From positions 744,001 to 808,000 of the forward strand of contig NZ_JAFBBT010000001.1 in assembly GCF_016907335.1 (NCBI RefSeq): DNA of 64,000 nucleotides, in the 5' to 3' direction. The position numbers and the translations under genes were made by a program. This DNA is from Curtobacterium herbarum. Its GTDB lineage: Bacteria; Actinomycetota; Actinomycetes; Actinomycetales; Microbacteriaceae. Under the pieces are notes generated by a model that was not told where the DNA came from, did not search any database, and saw only the letters and a program-made list of their open reading frames with translations. Below, one piece after another: positions 8,780 through 18,593 of this stretch. Each line of letters begins with the position of its first letter. The first letter of the stretch is position 1.

Positions 8780-9148
8780 TCAGTCCTGGGGGCGGACCAG
8801 GCAGAACGGGTGCCCCGCCGGGTCGAGGTAGACCCGGAAGGTGTCGGTGCCCGCGCCGGTCGCCCGCGCACCGACCGCCAACACGGCCTGTTCAGCGACG
8901 TCGAGGTCGTCCACCTTCACGTCGAGGTGGACCTGCTGCGGGACGCTCTGCCCCGGCCAGTCCGGAGCCCGGTAGCCGTCGGCGCGCTGGAGGGCGAGCA
9001 ACGGACGGTGTCCGGCGAAGGGCAGGACCACCTCGGCCCAGTCCTCGTCGAAGGCGACGACCTCCCCGCCGAGGACTTCGGCGGAGAAGCGGGCGGAGGC
9101 GCGGGTGTCCGGGCAGTCCAGGACGACGACGTCGAGTGTGCCGATCAT
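8780..9148 (-). CDS. VOC-family (glyoxalase/bleomycin-resistance-like) protein
   Basis: A 122-residue protein with the paired beta-alpha-beta-beta-beta modules of the vicinal-oxygen-chelate fold. It has DCPDTRASARFSAEVLGGEV near the N-terminus, metal-site candidates (His in QVHLDVKVDDL) and the actinobacterial C-terminal DPAGHPFCLV. These proteins are mostly uncharacterised dioxygenase- or isomerase-like enzymes or binding proteins. Start ATG 9148 lies 8 nt after TACGGT on the minus strand (9162-9157). It converges on the YbaK gene with a 10-bp gap. Confidence 0.88.
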   Translation of the reverse strand: MIGTLDVVVLDCPDTRASARFSAEVLGGEVVAFDEDWAEVVLPFAGHRPLLALQRADGYRAPDWPGQSVPQQVHLDVKVDDLDVAEQAVLAVGARATGAGTDTFRVYLDPAGHPFCLVRPQD

Positions 9149-9195
9149 GGCGGTCACCGTAGTCCTGGTCCGGCAAGATGGGTCTCGGGGGGAAC

Positions 9196-9939
9196 ATGAA
9201 CGAAGCAACTGATCACGACCGCGGACCGGACGACGATCCCGAGTCGCAGCCGGACGAGGACCTGGGCACACCTGGTCCCTACGGTCTCGACGCCGCCGTC
9301 CCGGGCCGGACGACCCCGGCGCCGCCTGCGCAGCCCACACAGGCGACCAACCGGTCGTCGAGCGTCGTCGTGGCGTTGATGATGCCGGTTGCCCTCGTCG
9401 TGGGCTTCGCGTTCCAACTCGGGGCGAGCCTGCAGCAGACCTTCGGGTCCGGAGAGCCGACCCCGGGCACCACGCTGGCCGTCCTGCTGGGCGTCGCCAT
9501 CGCCGTCGGGATCCCGGCAGCCGTGCTCGTCGTCGAGGTCCGCGAACGCCGGAAGGACCGCAGCCGGTCGTCGGCGGCGATGATCGGAGCCATCGTCGTC
9601 CTCTGCATCGCCGGGGTGTTGGACGGAACGGCGCTGCTCAACACGATCGGCACCACCGCCCAGGGCGCCCAGCGACGCGCCCAGCCGGCCACCGCGGCTG
9701 AACGTCACTTCGGTGACCGAGACGCTGCCGGGGAGCTGCGGAAGCTGGGGGCTCGTACCGCTGCGCTCCTGCAGTCGGATCTGGACCCCGCGGACGCCGA
9801 GGTGACCAGGCAGGAGTGCCAGCTCCGCAACGACCAGCCGGGCACGTACTCCATCGACGACCTCCGCCGACCCGATGAGGGTTCCACGACCTCCGGCGAG
9901 GTGTTCTTCAGCACCGAGTGCCTGGCCGAGCCTGGGTGA
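9196..9939 (+). CDS. Hypothetical membrane protein
   Basis: 247 residues, family not recognised. An acidic N-terminal 60 residues (Asp/Glu/Pro-rich, presumably cytoplasmic) is followed by three hydrophobic segments (roughly residues 60-83, 93-115 and 130-150) and a soluble C-terminal 90 residues with three Cys. Start ATG 9196 is favoured over the in-frame ATG at 9178 because GGGGGGAA (9187-9194) is placed as its ribosome site; CAAGAT at 9174-9179 could be the -10. It is a single-gene unit that ends near the convergent hrpA. Confidence 0.72.
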   Translation: MNEATDHDRGPDDDPESQPDEDLGTPGPYGLDAAVPGRTTPAPPAQPTQATNRSSSVVVALMMPVALVVGFAFQLGASLQQTFGSGEPTPGTTLAVLLGVAIAVGIPAAVLVVEVRERRKDRSRSSAAMIGAIVVLCIAGVLDGTALLNTIGTTAQGAQRRAQPATAAERHFGDRDAAGELRKLGARTAALLQSDLDPADAEVTRQECQLRNDQPGTYSIDDLRRPDEGSTTSGEVFFSTECLAEPG

Positions 9940-9978
9940 GCCCCGCCTCCTCGCTGCTGGTCGGCGGGACGGCGCGGT

Positions 9979-12900
9979 TCAGCGGCCGGCGGCGGTCAGC
10001 GCCTTCGTGATCCGCTGCAGCGACACGGTCTCCGCCGTCCCGAGTTCCTGCGCGAACAGGCTGAGGCGGAACTCCTCGAGCATCCACCGTGCGTGCACGA
10101 GCTCCGGGTGCGAGCCGACCGCGGGCGGGAACGCCCCACCCGCCTCGACGTAGCGTTCGGTCGCGCCGGTGACCTCACGCATCCAGCTCGCGTCGCGGCC
10201 CGGGTTCTGCACCAGCTTCGTCACGCGGGCCTCGATGCCCTGCAGGTACACCCGGATGCGTCGGAGGCGGTCGAGCCCCGCGACCGAGACGAACCCGGCG
10301 AACACCAGGCGCTCCATCTGCTGCCGCATGTCCGACAGCGCCGGGAGCAGCGCCATGTTCGTCGCCTGCTTCATCGCGCGCTCGGCGTTCCGCTGCGCGG
10401 TCAGGACGGCGGCGACCTCGGACACCGCGGTGAACATCGTGTCGACCACGGTCGCCGAGACGGTGTCCCGCACCTGCTCGAACGCGGCCCGTGTGAAGAC
10501 CAGCCCGTCCGGGTGGGTCCGTCGGATGCCGGCGTCGACCACCGCGGCCAGGACGTCGTCGAACAGTGCGTTCGTCGACGGGTAGGGGCTCGCGGCGAGG
10601 GCGAGCTTCTCCTGCGCGGTGAGGTGCTGCTGGATGTAGGACACCGGGGAGGGTACGGCGAGCATCACGAGGCGCCGGACCCCGGCGGGCATCTGCACGG
10701 CCCGGTCGCCCGGTGTCGCGAGGAGTTGCACGCCGACGGTCGCCTTCGGGCCGGAGCCCTCCTCGACCAGGGCCGGGTAGGCGCGGATGACGCCGCCGGC
10801 CTGCTTCGTGTCGAGGACCTCCGGCAGGTCCTGGTCGGGCCAGGCGGCGAGGCCGGAGCGTTCGATGCGGCGGCCGGAGCCGGCGTCGGCGACGCGGGAC
10901 GAGCCTCCCGACCGCTGCGTGGCGGCGGCGACGCTCTGCTGGGTCCGGTCCTTCAGCTTCGTCTGCAGCGCGGACAGGTCCTTGCCGGCCTCGACCCGGC
11001 GGCCGCGTTCGTCGACGACCGCGTAGGTCGGCAGCAGGTGCGACGGCACCCGGGACATGTCGAAGTCGGACTCCGAGACCGGCACGTGCACGAGCCGCTG
11101 GATCGTCTTCGCCAGGGTTGCCCGGAAGCTCTCGGTCGGCGTCGTCGGGGCGTCGTCGGGCAGCTCGGTGACGATCTTCTCGGCCCAGTCGGCCGCGGGG
11201 ACGACGTTCTTGCGGATCTGCTTCGGCAGCGCCTTGATCAGGGCGGTGACGAGCTCCTTGCGGAGGCCGCGCACCTGCCAGTCGAAGCCCGCTTCGCGCA
11301 TCCGGGGCAGCACGGCGAGCGGTACCTGCACGCTGACGCCGTCGTCCTCGGCACCCGGCTCGAACCGGTAGCGGACGGCGAGGCGCTGGTCGCCGCTCCG
11401 CCACTGCGTCGGGTACTCGTCGTCGTCCTCGGCGGCGGAGGCAGCCGACTCGTCAAGCAGGTCCTCCCGCCGCATGGTGAGGAGGTCCGGCTGGTCACGC
11501 CGGGTCCGTCGCCACCACCCCTCGAAGTCGCGGGTGGTGGCGATCTCGGCGGGGATGCGCGCGTCGTAGAACGCGACGACGGTCTCGTCGTCGAGCAGGA
11601 TGTCGCGGCGTCGCGTGCGCTCCTCGAGCTGTTCGAGTTCGCGGCGGAGCGTCCGGTTCGCCCGGTCGAACGCCTGCTGTGACTCCCACTCGCCCTCGAC
11701 CAGGGCGTGCCGGATGAACAGTTCCCGTGAGTGCACGGGGTCGATCCGGTTGTACTGCACGCGTCGGCGCTGCACGATCGGGACACCGAACAGCGTCACC
11801 CGCTCGAAGGCGACGACGGCGCCCTGCTTCTTCTCCCAGTGCGGTTCGCCGTAGGTGCGCTTGAGCAGGTCACCGGCCAACGGTTCGACCCAGGCGGTGT
11901 CGATGCGGCCGACGGTCCGGGCGAACAGTCGACTGGTCTCGACGAGCTCCGCGGCCATCACGGCGTCCGGCTGCTTCTTCGCCAGGACGCTGCCGGGGAA
12001 GACCACGAACCGGGTGTTCCGCGATCCGAGGTAGTCGCGCTTCTCGCGGTCGCGGAGCCCGATCTGACTGAGGAGTCCGGCGAGCAGCGCCCGGTGCACC
12101 GAGTCCGGGTCGTCCTTGCGCTCCGTCCCGACGTGGATGCCGACCTGCTTCGCCGCGCGGGAGAGCTGGCGGTACAGGTCCTGCCACTCGCGGATCCGCA
12201 GGTGGTTGAGGAACTCGGCCTTGCACATCCGGCGGAACGCACTCGACGACAGCTCGTCCTGCTTGTCCTCCAGGTAGTTCCACAGGCCGAGCAGCGTCAG
12301 GAAGTCACTGGTCGGGTCGGCGAAGCGGCTGTGCAGCTGATCGGCCTGGGCACGCTTCTCGAGCGGACGTTCGCGGGGGTCCTGGATGCTCAGTGCCGAG
12401 ACGATCGCGATGACCTCGCGCCCGACACCCTGCCGGCTGGCCTCGAGCACCATCCGGCCGAGCCGCGGGTCGATCGGCAGGCGCGTGAGCTGCTTGCCGG
12501 TCTTCGTGATCGCACCCTCCGTGTCGACGGCGCGGAGTTCGCGGAGCAGGTCCAGGCCGTCCTTCACGCCCCGTGAGTCCGGCGGCTGCAGGAACGGGAA
12601 CGACTCGATGTCCCCGAACCCGAGCGAGATCATCTGCAGGATGACGGCCGCCAGGTTCGTGCGGAGGATCTCCGGGTCGGTGTACTCCGGACGGCGGTCG
12701 AAGTCGTCCTCGGAGTAGAGCCGGATCGCGATGCCCGCACTCGTGCGACCGGCGCGGCCGGAACGCTGGTTGGCGGACGCCTGCGAGATCGCCTCGATCG
12801 GCAGCCGCTGCACCTTCGCCCGCGGGGAGTACCGGGAGATGCGGGCGGTGCCGGTGTCGACGACGTACTTGATGCCGGGGACGGTCAGCGAGGTCTCGGC

Positions 12901-13818
12901 CACGTTCGTCGCGAGCACGACACGTCGCCGGAGGCCCGGGGTGTTCGACCGCTGGAACACCCGGTGCTGGTCGGCCGCGGACAGTCGCCCGTAGAGGGGG
13001 AGGACCTCGGTGCCCGGGTAGTGCTTGCCCTCGATGGCGTCCTGCGCGTCGCGGATCTCGTTCTCGCCGGACAGGAACACCAGGACGTCGCCCGGGTCTT
13101 CCCGCGCGAGTTCGTCGAGCGCGTCGGTGATGCCCTGCAGGGTGTCGCGGTCGTCGGCGTTGCTGCCGCTGTCGCCGGTGCGGGAGTCGGACTCGTCGTC
13201 ATCGGAGTCGTCGCCGGTGTCCTCGGCCACGAGCGGCCGGTAGCGGATCTCCACCGGGTAGGTGCGACCGGAGACCTCGATGATCGGGGCGTCGTCGAAG
13301 TGCTTCGAGAAGGACCCCGGGTCGATCGTGGCGCTCGTGATGACGAGCTTGAGGTCGGGGCGCCGTGCGAGGAGCCGCTTCAGGTAGCCGAGCAGGAAGT
13401 CGATCGTCAGGGACCGCTCGTGTGCCTCGTCGATGATGATCGTGTCGTACCGCTTCAGGTCGCGGTCGAAGTGGATCTCGTTGAGCAGGATGCCGTCGGT
13501 CATCACCTTGATGCGGGTGTCCGAACTGACCCGGTCCGTGAAGCGCACCTGGTAGCCGACGAGTCCGCCGAGCTCACCGCCGAGTTCCTCGGACACACGT
13601 TCGGCGATCGTGCGCGCTGCGATGCGTCGGGGTTGGGTGTGGCCGATGCTCTCGCGCCCGAGCTCGAGGCAGATCTTCGGCAGCTGCGTCGTCTTCCCCG
13701 ACCCGGTCGCACCGGCGACGATGACGACCTGGTTGTCGCGGATCGCGGCGGCGATGTCGTCCCGCCGCTGCGAGACGGGCAGCTCGGGCGGGTACGTGAT
13801 GACGGGGGGATTCGACAT
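9979..13818 (-). CDS. hrpA: ATP-dependent RNA helicase HrpA (DEAH box)
   Basis: About 1279 residues, the usual size for bacterial HrpA. The helicase core carries Walker A (GATGSGKTTQLP), the DEAH box (IIDEAHERS) and motif III (SATID); an acidic insertion (Asp/Ser-rich, about residues 205-230) precedes the second RecA lobe with QRSGRAGR. The winged-helix/ratchet, OB-fold and long DUF3418 C-terminal parts follow. HrpA unwinds RNA and has been linked to resolving stalled or collided ribosomes in other bacteria. ATG 13818 is preferred (TATCCT box 9 nt upstream on the minus strand); ATG 13824 is an alternative. It follows the DUF255 gene by 34 bp but has its own promoter. Confidence 0.95.
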   Translation of the reverse strand: MSNPPVITYPPELPVSQRRDDIAAAIRDNQVVIVAGATGSGKTTQLPKICLELGRESIGHTQPRRIAARTIAERVSEELGGELGGLVGYQVRFTDRVSSDTRIKVMTDGILLNEIHFDRDLKRYDTIIIDEAHERSLTIDFLLGYLKRLLARRPDLKLVITSATIDPGSFSKHFDDAPIIEVSGRTYPVEIRYRPLVAEDTGDDSDDDESDSRTGDSGSNADDRDTLQGITDALDELAREDPGDVLVFLSGENEIRDAQDAIEGKHYPGTEVLPLYGRLSAADQHRVFQRSNTPGLRRRVVLATNVAETSLTVPGIKYVVDTGTARISRYSPRAKVQRLPIEAISQASANQRSGRAGRTSAGIAIRLYSEDDFDRRPEYTDPEILRTNLAAVILQMISLGFGDIESFPFLQPPDSRGVKDGLDLLRELRAVDTEGAITKTGKQLTRLPIDPRLGRMVLEASRQGVGREVIAIVSALSIQDPRERPLEKRAQADQLHSRFADPTSDFLTLLGLWNYLEDKQDELSSSAFRRMCKAEFLNHLRIREWQDLYRQLSRAAKQVGIHVGTERKDDPDSVHRALLAGLLSQIGLRDREKRDYLGSRNTRFVVFPGSVLAKKQPDAVMAAELVETSRLFARTVGRIDTAWVEPLAGDLLKRTYGEPHWEKKQGAVVAFERVTLFGVPIVQRRRVQYNRIDPVHSRELFIRHALVEGEWESQQAFDRANRTLRRELEQLEERTRRRDILLDDETVVAFYDARIPAEIATTRDFEGWWRRTRRDQPDLLTMRREDLLDESAASAAEDDDEYPTQWRSGDQRLAVRYRFEPGAEDDGVSVQVPLAVLPRMREAGFDWQVRGLRKELVTALIKALPKQIRKNVVPAADWAEKIVTELPDDAPTTPTESFRATLAKTIQRLVHVPVSESDFDMSRVPSHLLPTYAVVDERGRRVEAGKDLSALQTKLKDRTQQSVAAATQRSGGSSRVADAGSGRRIERSGLAAWPDQDLPEVLDTKQAGGVIRAYPALVEEGSGPKATVGVQLLATPGDRAVQMPAGVRRLVMLAVPSPVSYIQQHLTAQEKLALAASPYPSTNALFDDVLAAVVDAGIRRTHPDGLVFTRAAFEQVRDTVSATVVDTMFTAVSEVAAVLTAQRNAERAMKQATNMALLPALSDMRQQMERLVFAGFVSVAGLDRLRRIRVYLQGIEARVTKLVQNPGRDASWMREVTGATERYVEAGGAFPPAVGSHPELVHARWMLEEFRLSLFAQELGTAETVSLQRITKALTAAGR

Positions 13819-13852
13819 GAGCATTCCAGGATACCGTCCGGGCGCGCCGCGG

Positions 13853-15709
13853 TCAGCCGTGCCGGAGCGCGAGCTGGCCGGACAGGTCGTCCGCGTTCCG
13901 CGCGGGGAGCGCACACACGCGGTCGTGGCAGACGTAGGTCACGCCGTCGAGGGCGTCGCGCCCGTCGAACAACGAGAAACCCGCTGCGGACCACTCCGCT
14001 GCCTGCGACCGGGTGAGCACTGCCACCAGCGTTCCCGGACGTCGCGCAGTCCGGACCGCGGCGAGCATGCCCGCGACCGTGGCGTCGGCCCGCTCGTCGG
14101 CGACCACGACGACCTGCCGGGAGGGGCGCTGCAGGGCGAGGGCCAAGCCCAGGGCGTCCGCATGCCCGAGCGGCCGCTCCACCCCCGTCCGTGCGCGCTC
14201 CGCGACCAGCCGCTCGGCAGCGCGTCGCGGCTCGTCGTCCCCGGTGAGGGCGGACAGCGTCGCCGCAGCACCGGCCAGCGCGACCGTCCCCGATCGCAGG
14301 GCCGTCTGCGGCTGCTCGCCGGTCGCGGTGCCCGCGGCAGCCAGGACGGGGTCGACCTCGAGCGCCCCGGAGAGTCCGTCGCCGACCAGGGTCCGGGCGA
14401 TCGTCGCGTACCGCAGTTCACCGGTCGCGAGGGCGAGTTCGAGCAGCCCCTCGGCGAACAACCCCAGGTCCTCCACCGTCGGCGGCGCGGACGACGCACC
14501 ACGCGGCGTGCTCGACCGGACGACGACGTGGCCGTCGCGGAGGTGCGCGTCGACCACGGCGTCGGCGGCGGCGCGTGCGAGGGTGATCATCTCGTCGTCG
14601 CCCGCGCGGGTGCCCGCCAGCACCAGCCCCCGGATCGCGAGGCCGTTCCACCCGGTGAGCACCTGGTCGTCCAGCGGCGGCGGATCCAGCCGACTGCGTT
14701 CGTCGCGTGGCAACCGGTACCACTCGCCCTCGACCCGACGGCCGTCGATCGTGGACTCGCTGTCCTGTGCCGCGACGAACGCACCGTCCGATCGGCGCAG
14801 GGTGTCGCGCAGGAAGTCGGCGATGCCCCGGGCCCGGTCAGCGTCGGCGACCGCGAGTAGTCCGGCGTTGTCGGAGAGCATCCGCTCGTAGTGCGGGACG
14901 GACCAGTCGCGACGAGTCGCGTACCGGAACACCCCGCCGTCGGCGTCGGTCAGCTCCGAACCGGCGATGGCGTCCAGCGCACGGGCGAGCAGCGCGCCGG
15001 CAGCGCCGTCGCCGTCCGCGGCCGCGTCGCCGAGGAACTCGAGCAGCGGGGCGTTCGGGAACTTCGGCGCTCCACCGAACCCGCCGTCCGTCGCGTCTTC
15101 TGCGCGCTCGAGGTCCGCCACGACCCCGCGGATCGCATCGACCGACGGGAGGCCCGCCCCACCCCCGTCAGGCGGCCCCGCCTGCGCCGCGGCCGCGTCC
15201 GCCTGCGCACCCTGCCGGATCGCCCGCGCGACGGCTGCCGCGTTCGCATCGACCTCGTGTCGACGGTCGTGCCACGCGTCGAGCACCGCAGCCGTGACCT
15301 GGCGGAACGACGGGTGCTCGCCGACCGGCTGCGGCGGGTAGTACGTGCCGGCGTAGAAGACCTGCGCGTCCGGCGTCATGAACACGGTCAGCGGCCACCC
15401 GAGCTGTTCCGTGAAGGCGCTCGCCGCGGCCATCGCGCTCGCGTCGACGTCCGGGCGCTCTTCACGGTCGACCTTCACGGCGACGAAGTCCTGCCGGAGC
15501 ACCGCGCCGATCTCCGGGTCGGAGAAGCTCTCGCGCGCCATGACGTGGCACCAGTGGCACGTGGCGTAGCCGATCGACACCAGGACGGGCACGTCGCGCT
15601 CCCGTGCCTCGGCGAAGGCGTCCGCTCCCCACTCACGCCAGTCCACCGGGTTGTCGGCGTGCTGGCGGAGGTAGGGGCTGACGGCGGTCCCGAGCCGGTT
15701 GTCGTTCAT
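13853..15709 (-). CDS. DUF255 thioredoxin-fold protein (YyaL/SPATA20 family)
   Basis: A 618-residue protein of the YyaL / spermatogenesis-associated-20 family. The N-terminal thioredoxin-like domain has the family hallmark [15 protein letters not shown] and the redox motif CHWCHVM (about residues 50-56), then [10 protein letters not shown]. The C-terminal two thirds is an (alpha/alpha)6-barrel-like region similar to N-acylglucosamine epimerases. The exact reaction is unknown for the whole family. Start ATG 15709 has a weak CACGCT box 6 nt upstream. The internal Ala-rich stretch near residues 180-200 is a probable linker. Confidence 0.9.
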   Translation of the reverse strand: MNDNRLGTAVSPYLRQHADNPVDWREWGADAFAEARERDVPVLVSIGYATCHWCHVMARESFSDPEIGAVLRQDFVAVKVDREERPDVDASAMAAASAFTEQLGWPLTVFMTPDAQVFYAGTYYPPQPVGEHPSFRQVTAAVLDAWHDRRHEVDANAAAVARAIRQGAQADAAAAQAGPPDGGGAGLPSVDAIRGVVADLERAEDATDGGFGGAPKFPNAPLLEFLGDAAADGDGAAGALLARALDAIAGSELTDADGGVFRYATRRDWSVPHYERMLSDNAGLLAVADADRARGIADFLRDTLRRSDGAFVAAQDSESTIDGRRVEGEWYRLPRDERSRLDPPPLDDQVLTGWNGLAIRGLVLAGTRAGDDEMITLARAAADAVVDAHLRDGHVVVRSSTPRGASSAPPTVEDLGLFAEGLLELALATGELRYATIARTLVGDGLSGALEVDPVLAAAGTATGEQPQTALRSGTVALAGAAATLSALTGDDEPRRAAERLVAERARTGVERPLGHADALGLALALQRPSRQVVVVADERADATVAGMLAAVRTARRPGTLVAVLTRSQAAEWSAAGFSLFDGRDALDGVTYVCHDRVCALPARNADDLSGQLALRHG

Positions 15710-15812
15710 GCACCCAGCGTGCCCCGCGCGCCCTGTGTGGGCGGGCCTCCAGGCCGATCTGTGGAGGAGTCGCCGCTGTCCACAGCCCGGCGCGACCAGA
15801 CCGAGCGGGCCG

Positions 15813-16349
15813 TCAGGCCAGCCACCCGGTCAGGCGGCCGAGCTCCTGCGCGATGTCCGCCGGTGTCCGTCCGTCCGTCTCGACGCGGACGACGTCGTCG
15901 GCGACGGCATGGTCGAGGTGCCGTGCAGTCGCAGCACTGTGGCGGATCTCGTCGAGGGCAGCCGGACCGCCGACTCGTCGGCCGAGACGGTCCGCCACCA
16001 CCTCGTCCCCGGCGCGCAGCAGCACCGCGGTGACGAGGGGGTCCTCACCGATCGCGTCTGCGAGCACGACGGACTCGAGGACGGAGACGGTGTTCGTGAA
16101 GACGAGCCGGTGGTGCTCCAACGCCCGCGCGTTTGCCCAGACGGCCGCGAGGTTCCGTGCAGCCAGCTGTGCCTCCGGGTGCTCCCGGTGCGGCGGTGGC
16201 CATGCGAGGTCCAGGAAGTCGCCCTCGATTACCACGTGTCGGACGTCGGCCGCCGCGAGCAGACCGTGGAGCGCGATGGCGGTCGTCGACTTGCCGACGC
16301 CGGACCGGCCGCCGATCAGCAGGACCTCTGGGCGGTTCACCGTGGACAT
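15813..16349 (-). CDS. P-loop kinase-like ATPase
   Basis: A 178-residue single-domain P-loop protein with Walker [11 protein letters not shown] (residues 12-21) and [13 protein letters not shown], the pattern of small nucleoside/gluconate/shikimate-like kinases and of 'AAA_33' proteins. The real start is ATG 16349; longer in-frame readings upstream are antisense to the epimerase. It begins 26 bp after the epimerase stop on the same strand, so the two are probably co-transcribed. No substrate can be assigned. Confidence 0.8.
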   Translation of the reverse strand: MSTVNRPEVLLIGGRSGVGKSTTAIALHGLLAAADVRHVVIEGDFLDLAWPPPHREHPEAQLAARNLAAVWANARALEHHRLVFTNTVSVLESVVLADAIGEDPLVTAVLLRAGDEVVADRLGRRVGGPAALDEIRHSAATARHLDHAVADDVVRVETDGRTPADIAQELGRLTGWLA

Positions 16350-16375
16350 CGTGTGCGCCGCAGCCGGGTCCGCGA

Positions 16376-17443
16376 TCAGTCGAGCCCGAGCGACAGCAGC
16401 ACCATCGCCGCATCCTCCGGCCCGTAGTCGAACATCCGGTCCCAGAACGGGTCCGACGCCCACGGGACGTCCCCGTCGACCGGCGTGCGGTGCGCGGTCT
16501 CGACCAGCCAGTCGACCTCCGGCACGACCGCGTCGGCGAACCGCGGCGGCACCCACCCGAGTGCGCGTGCGGCGGTGGTGTCGAGCACGAACGGCGACGG
16601 CACGGACCACGGCGTGAGCCCGACGAAGGCGGGCGCGTCCTCGCCGAGCAGGACCTCCTCGAACGTGTGGCCGAGGTGGCCGGCGACGGTGCGGACGATG
16701 TCGAGCACGCTGGGCGCCGTCTCGTCGGCGACGTTGAGGATCCGGCGGTCGGGCGCGTCGGCGACGAGTCGGACCAGGGACGCGATGCCGGATGCTGCCG
16801 TCGTGTGGTCGACGCCGCGGCCCTCGTCGGCGAGCAGGATGCGCTCGCGGCCGTCGAGCACCCGGCGCACGACGAACCACTCCCGGGGGCGGCCGATGCC
16901 GACGCCGTACACCTTCGACGGACGCAGGACCGTGACGGGTGCACCGTGGTCGAGCAGGACCTGTTCGGCGGCGACCTTCGCGGCGCCGTAGCCGTCGCGA
17001 CTCGTCGGGTCGGCGTCGCCCGGTGCGAGCGTCGGCTGCAGTTCGGTGACCGCGCCGCCGAACACCGGCTTGTCCACCGAGTTCGCGTGCCGCCCCTGCT
17101 CGTCGGCGTAGACCGCCTTGGACGAGACGAAGACGGTCGACCCCACGTCGTCCAGGAAGGGAGCGAGCTGCACGGCGTCGTCGCGGGTCACGCCGACCGT
17201 GTCGACGAGCAGGTCCGCGCCGGGACGCAGCAGTTCGCGCAGGAAGGACGTGTCGCGTCGGTCTCCAGGTCGGCCGACGGCACCACGGGCCAGGAGTTCG
17301 TCGGCGACCGGCCCGCCGGTGCGGGAGACGACCTCGACCTCCCAGTCGCCGCCGCCCCGGCCGGACACGTCGAGGAGTCCGCGGACCACCTGGGACCCGA
17401 TGCCGCCGGTGCCGCCGAGGACGACCGCGCGTCTGCTGCTCAT
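16376..17443 (-). CDS. NAD-dependent epimerase/dehydratase family protein (extended SDR)
   Basis: A 355-residue Rossmann protein with GGTGGIGSQ near the N-terminus (residues 9-17). The usual YxxxK is represented by the segment YGAAKVAAEQ, followed by LRPSKVYGVG. Architecture fits extended SDRs such as nucleotide-sugar epimerases or mycothiol/isoflavone-reductase-like proteins. Start ATG 17443 is 7 nt downstream of TAGCGT on the minus strand (leaderless). It leads a two-gene unit with the P-loop kinase, a pairing that hints at sugar or polyol metabolism, but this is only inference. Confidence 0.87.
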   Translation of the reverse strand: MSSRRAVVLGGTGGIGSQVVRGLLDVSGRGGGDWEVEVVSRTGGPVADELLARGAVGRPGDRRDTSFLRELLRPGADLLVDTVGVTRDDAVQLAPFLDDVGSTVFVSSKAVYADEQGRHANSVDKPVFGGAVTELQPTLAPGDADPTSRDGYGAAKVAAEQVLLDHGAPVTVLRPSKVYGVGIGRPREWFVVRRVLDGRERILLADEGRGVDHTTAASGIASLVRLVADAPDRRILNVADETAPSVLDIVRTVAGHLGHTFEEVLLGEDAPAFVGLTPWSVPSPFVLDTTAARALGWVPPRFADAVVPEVDWLVETAHRTPVDGDVPWASDPFWDRMFDYGPEDAAMVLLSLGLD

Positions 17444-17488
17444 GCGGGCAACGCTAGCCCGCCGGGGACGACGGGAAGCGCCGGCGCC

Positions 17489-17559
17489 GCAGACGCGCCG
17501 GACCTGCAGACGGCGCCGGCCCCGCAGACGGCGCCGGACCCGCAGACGCGTCGGCCGTT
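17489..17559. repeat. Imperfect 17/18-bp tandem repeat
   Basis: GCAGACGCGCCGGACCT-type units start at 17489, 17506, 17524 and 17542 (GCAGACGGCGCCGGACCC is the clearest). The array fills the gap between the epimerase promoter and the 3' end of the sulfurtransferase gene. Confidence 0.75.
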
Positions 17560-18410
17560 CAGGAGGCGATCGGCTCCCGCCACCACTCGGCGAGCGACCC
17601 GTCGTAGACGCGGACCTTCTGGTGTCCGAGCACCGTGAGGGCCAGGGCGTCCACGCACGATGCGCTGCCGACACCGCAGTAGGTCACGACCTCGTCCGCG
17701 GACAGGACCGGCGCGAGGGCACGCTTGAGCTCCGGTTGCCGCAGGAGCGCGTTCGATCCGTCGAGCAGCTCGCGGACCCCGATGGTCGTGCTGCCCGGGA
17801 CGATCGGCGGGTGGTCCTCGCCCAGGACGGTCGGGTCGGCAGCCATGACGAGGGCGGCCGGCTCGGAACCGTCGACCGCGCGGAGGACCCGTGCCCGGTC
17901 GGCCCAGACCGGTCGCTCTTCACCCGCGACGAACGCGTCGCCGTCGCCGGCCGGCTTCGGCCCGCGGGACAGCGCGCCGACGCGGACCGGGCGGCCTTCC
18001 TCGCGCCACTTCGCGAAGCCGCCGTCGAGCACGGCGACGGCGTCGAAGCCGAAGGACCGGAAGATCCACCACAGACGAGCGCTCCACTCGCCGACACCGT
18101 CGTCGTAGACCACCACCGTGGAGGACCGGCTCACCCCGAGCGCGCGGGCCGCGGACTCGAAGCGGTCGACTCCGGGACGGGTGAACGGCAGATCGGCCTG
18201 GGAGGCCGAGAAGTCGTCGATCAGGTCGGCGTAGACGGCGCCCGGTACGTGTCCGCGGCGCTCGTGCGCTTCGCGAGCCGAGTGCCACGACATGTCGAAG
18301 CCGATGCCGTCCGTGTGCACCGAGGCGTCGAGGACCAGGAGGTCCTCTGCGCCCAGGTGGTCGGCGAGCCACTGCGTCGACACGAGCGGCGAGGTCAGGA
18401 CGGGGGCCAT
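17559..18410 (-). CDS. sseA: Sulfurtransferase (thiosulfate / 3-mercaptopyruvate, two rhodanese domains)
   Basis: A 283-residue tandem-rhodanese protein. The N-terminal inactive rhodanese domain ends near residue 130; the C-terminal domain carries the catalytic Cys245 in YCGVGSASC. A CGVGS-type loop is common in actinobacterial thiosulfate/3-mercaptopyruvate sulfurtransferases. It moves sulfane sulfur from a donor to cyanide or a thiol acceptor. Start ATG 18410 lies 7 nt after TAGCGT on the minus strand (leaderless), which excludes the longer reading from 18542. Thiosulfate versus mercaptopyruvate preference is not decided by sequence. Confidence 0.9.
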   Translation of the reverse strand: MAPVLTSPLVSTQWLADHLGAEDLLVLDASVHTDGIGFDMSWHSAREAHERRGHVPGAVYADLIDDFSASQADLPFTRPGVDRFESAARALGVSRSSTVVVYDDGVGEWSARLWWIFRSFGFDAVAVLDGGFAKWREEGRPVRVGALSRGPKPAGDGDAFVAGEERPVWADRARVLRAVDGSEPAALVMAADPTVLGEDHPPIVPGSTTIGVRELLDGSNALLRQPELKRALAPVLSADEVVTYCGVGSASCVDALALTVLGHQKVRVYDGSLAEWWREPIAS

Positions 18411-18520
18411 GGCGCAAACGCTAACGGACACCCCTGACCTGGGACAGCGGTTCAGCAACAGTCCGACACAGGCCGGGGGAGGCGGACGTCGATCGCCGCG
18501 CGAAGCGGCTTCCGACACGG

Positions 18521-18568
18521 CGAACGCCGGCCCGCTCCGCATGGTGGTGCGGAGCCGACCGGCGTTCG
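18521..18568 (-). terminator. Hairpin downstream of the DHA2 exporter
   Basis: Outer arms CGAACGCCGG (18521-18530) and CCGGCGTTCG (18559-18568), inner arms GCTCCGC (18534-18540) and GCGGAGC (18549-18555). It lies 26 bp past the stop codon of the minus-strand exporter. Confidence 0.65.
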
Positions 18569-18593
18569 ACGTTCGTGCTGTGGTGGTTTCCGC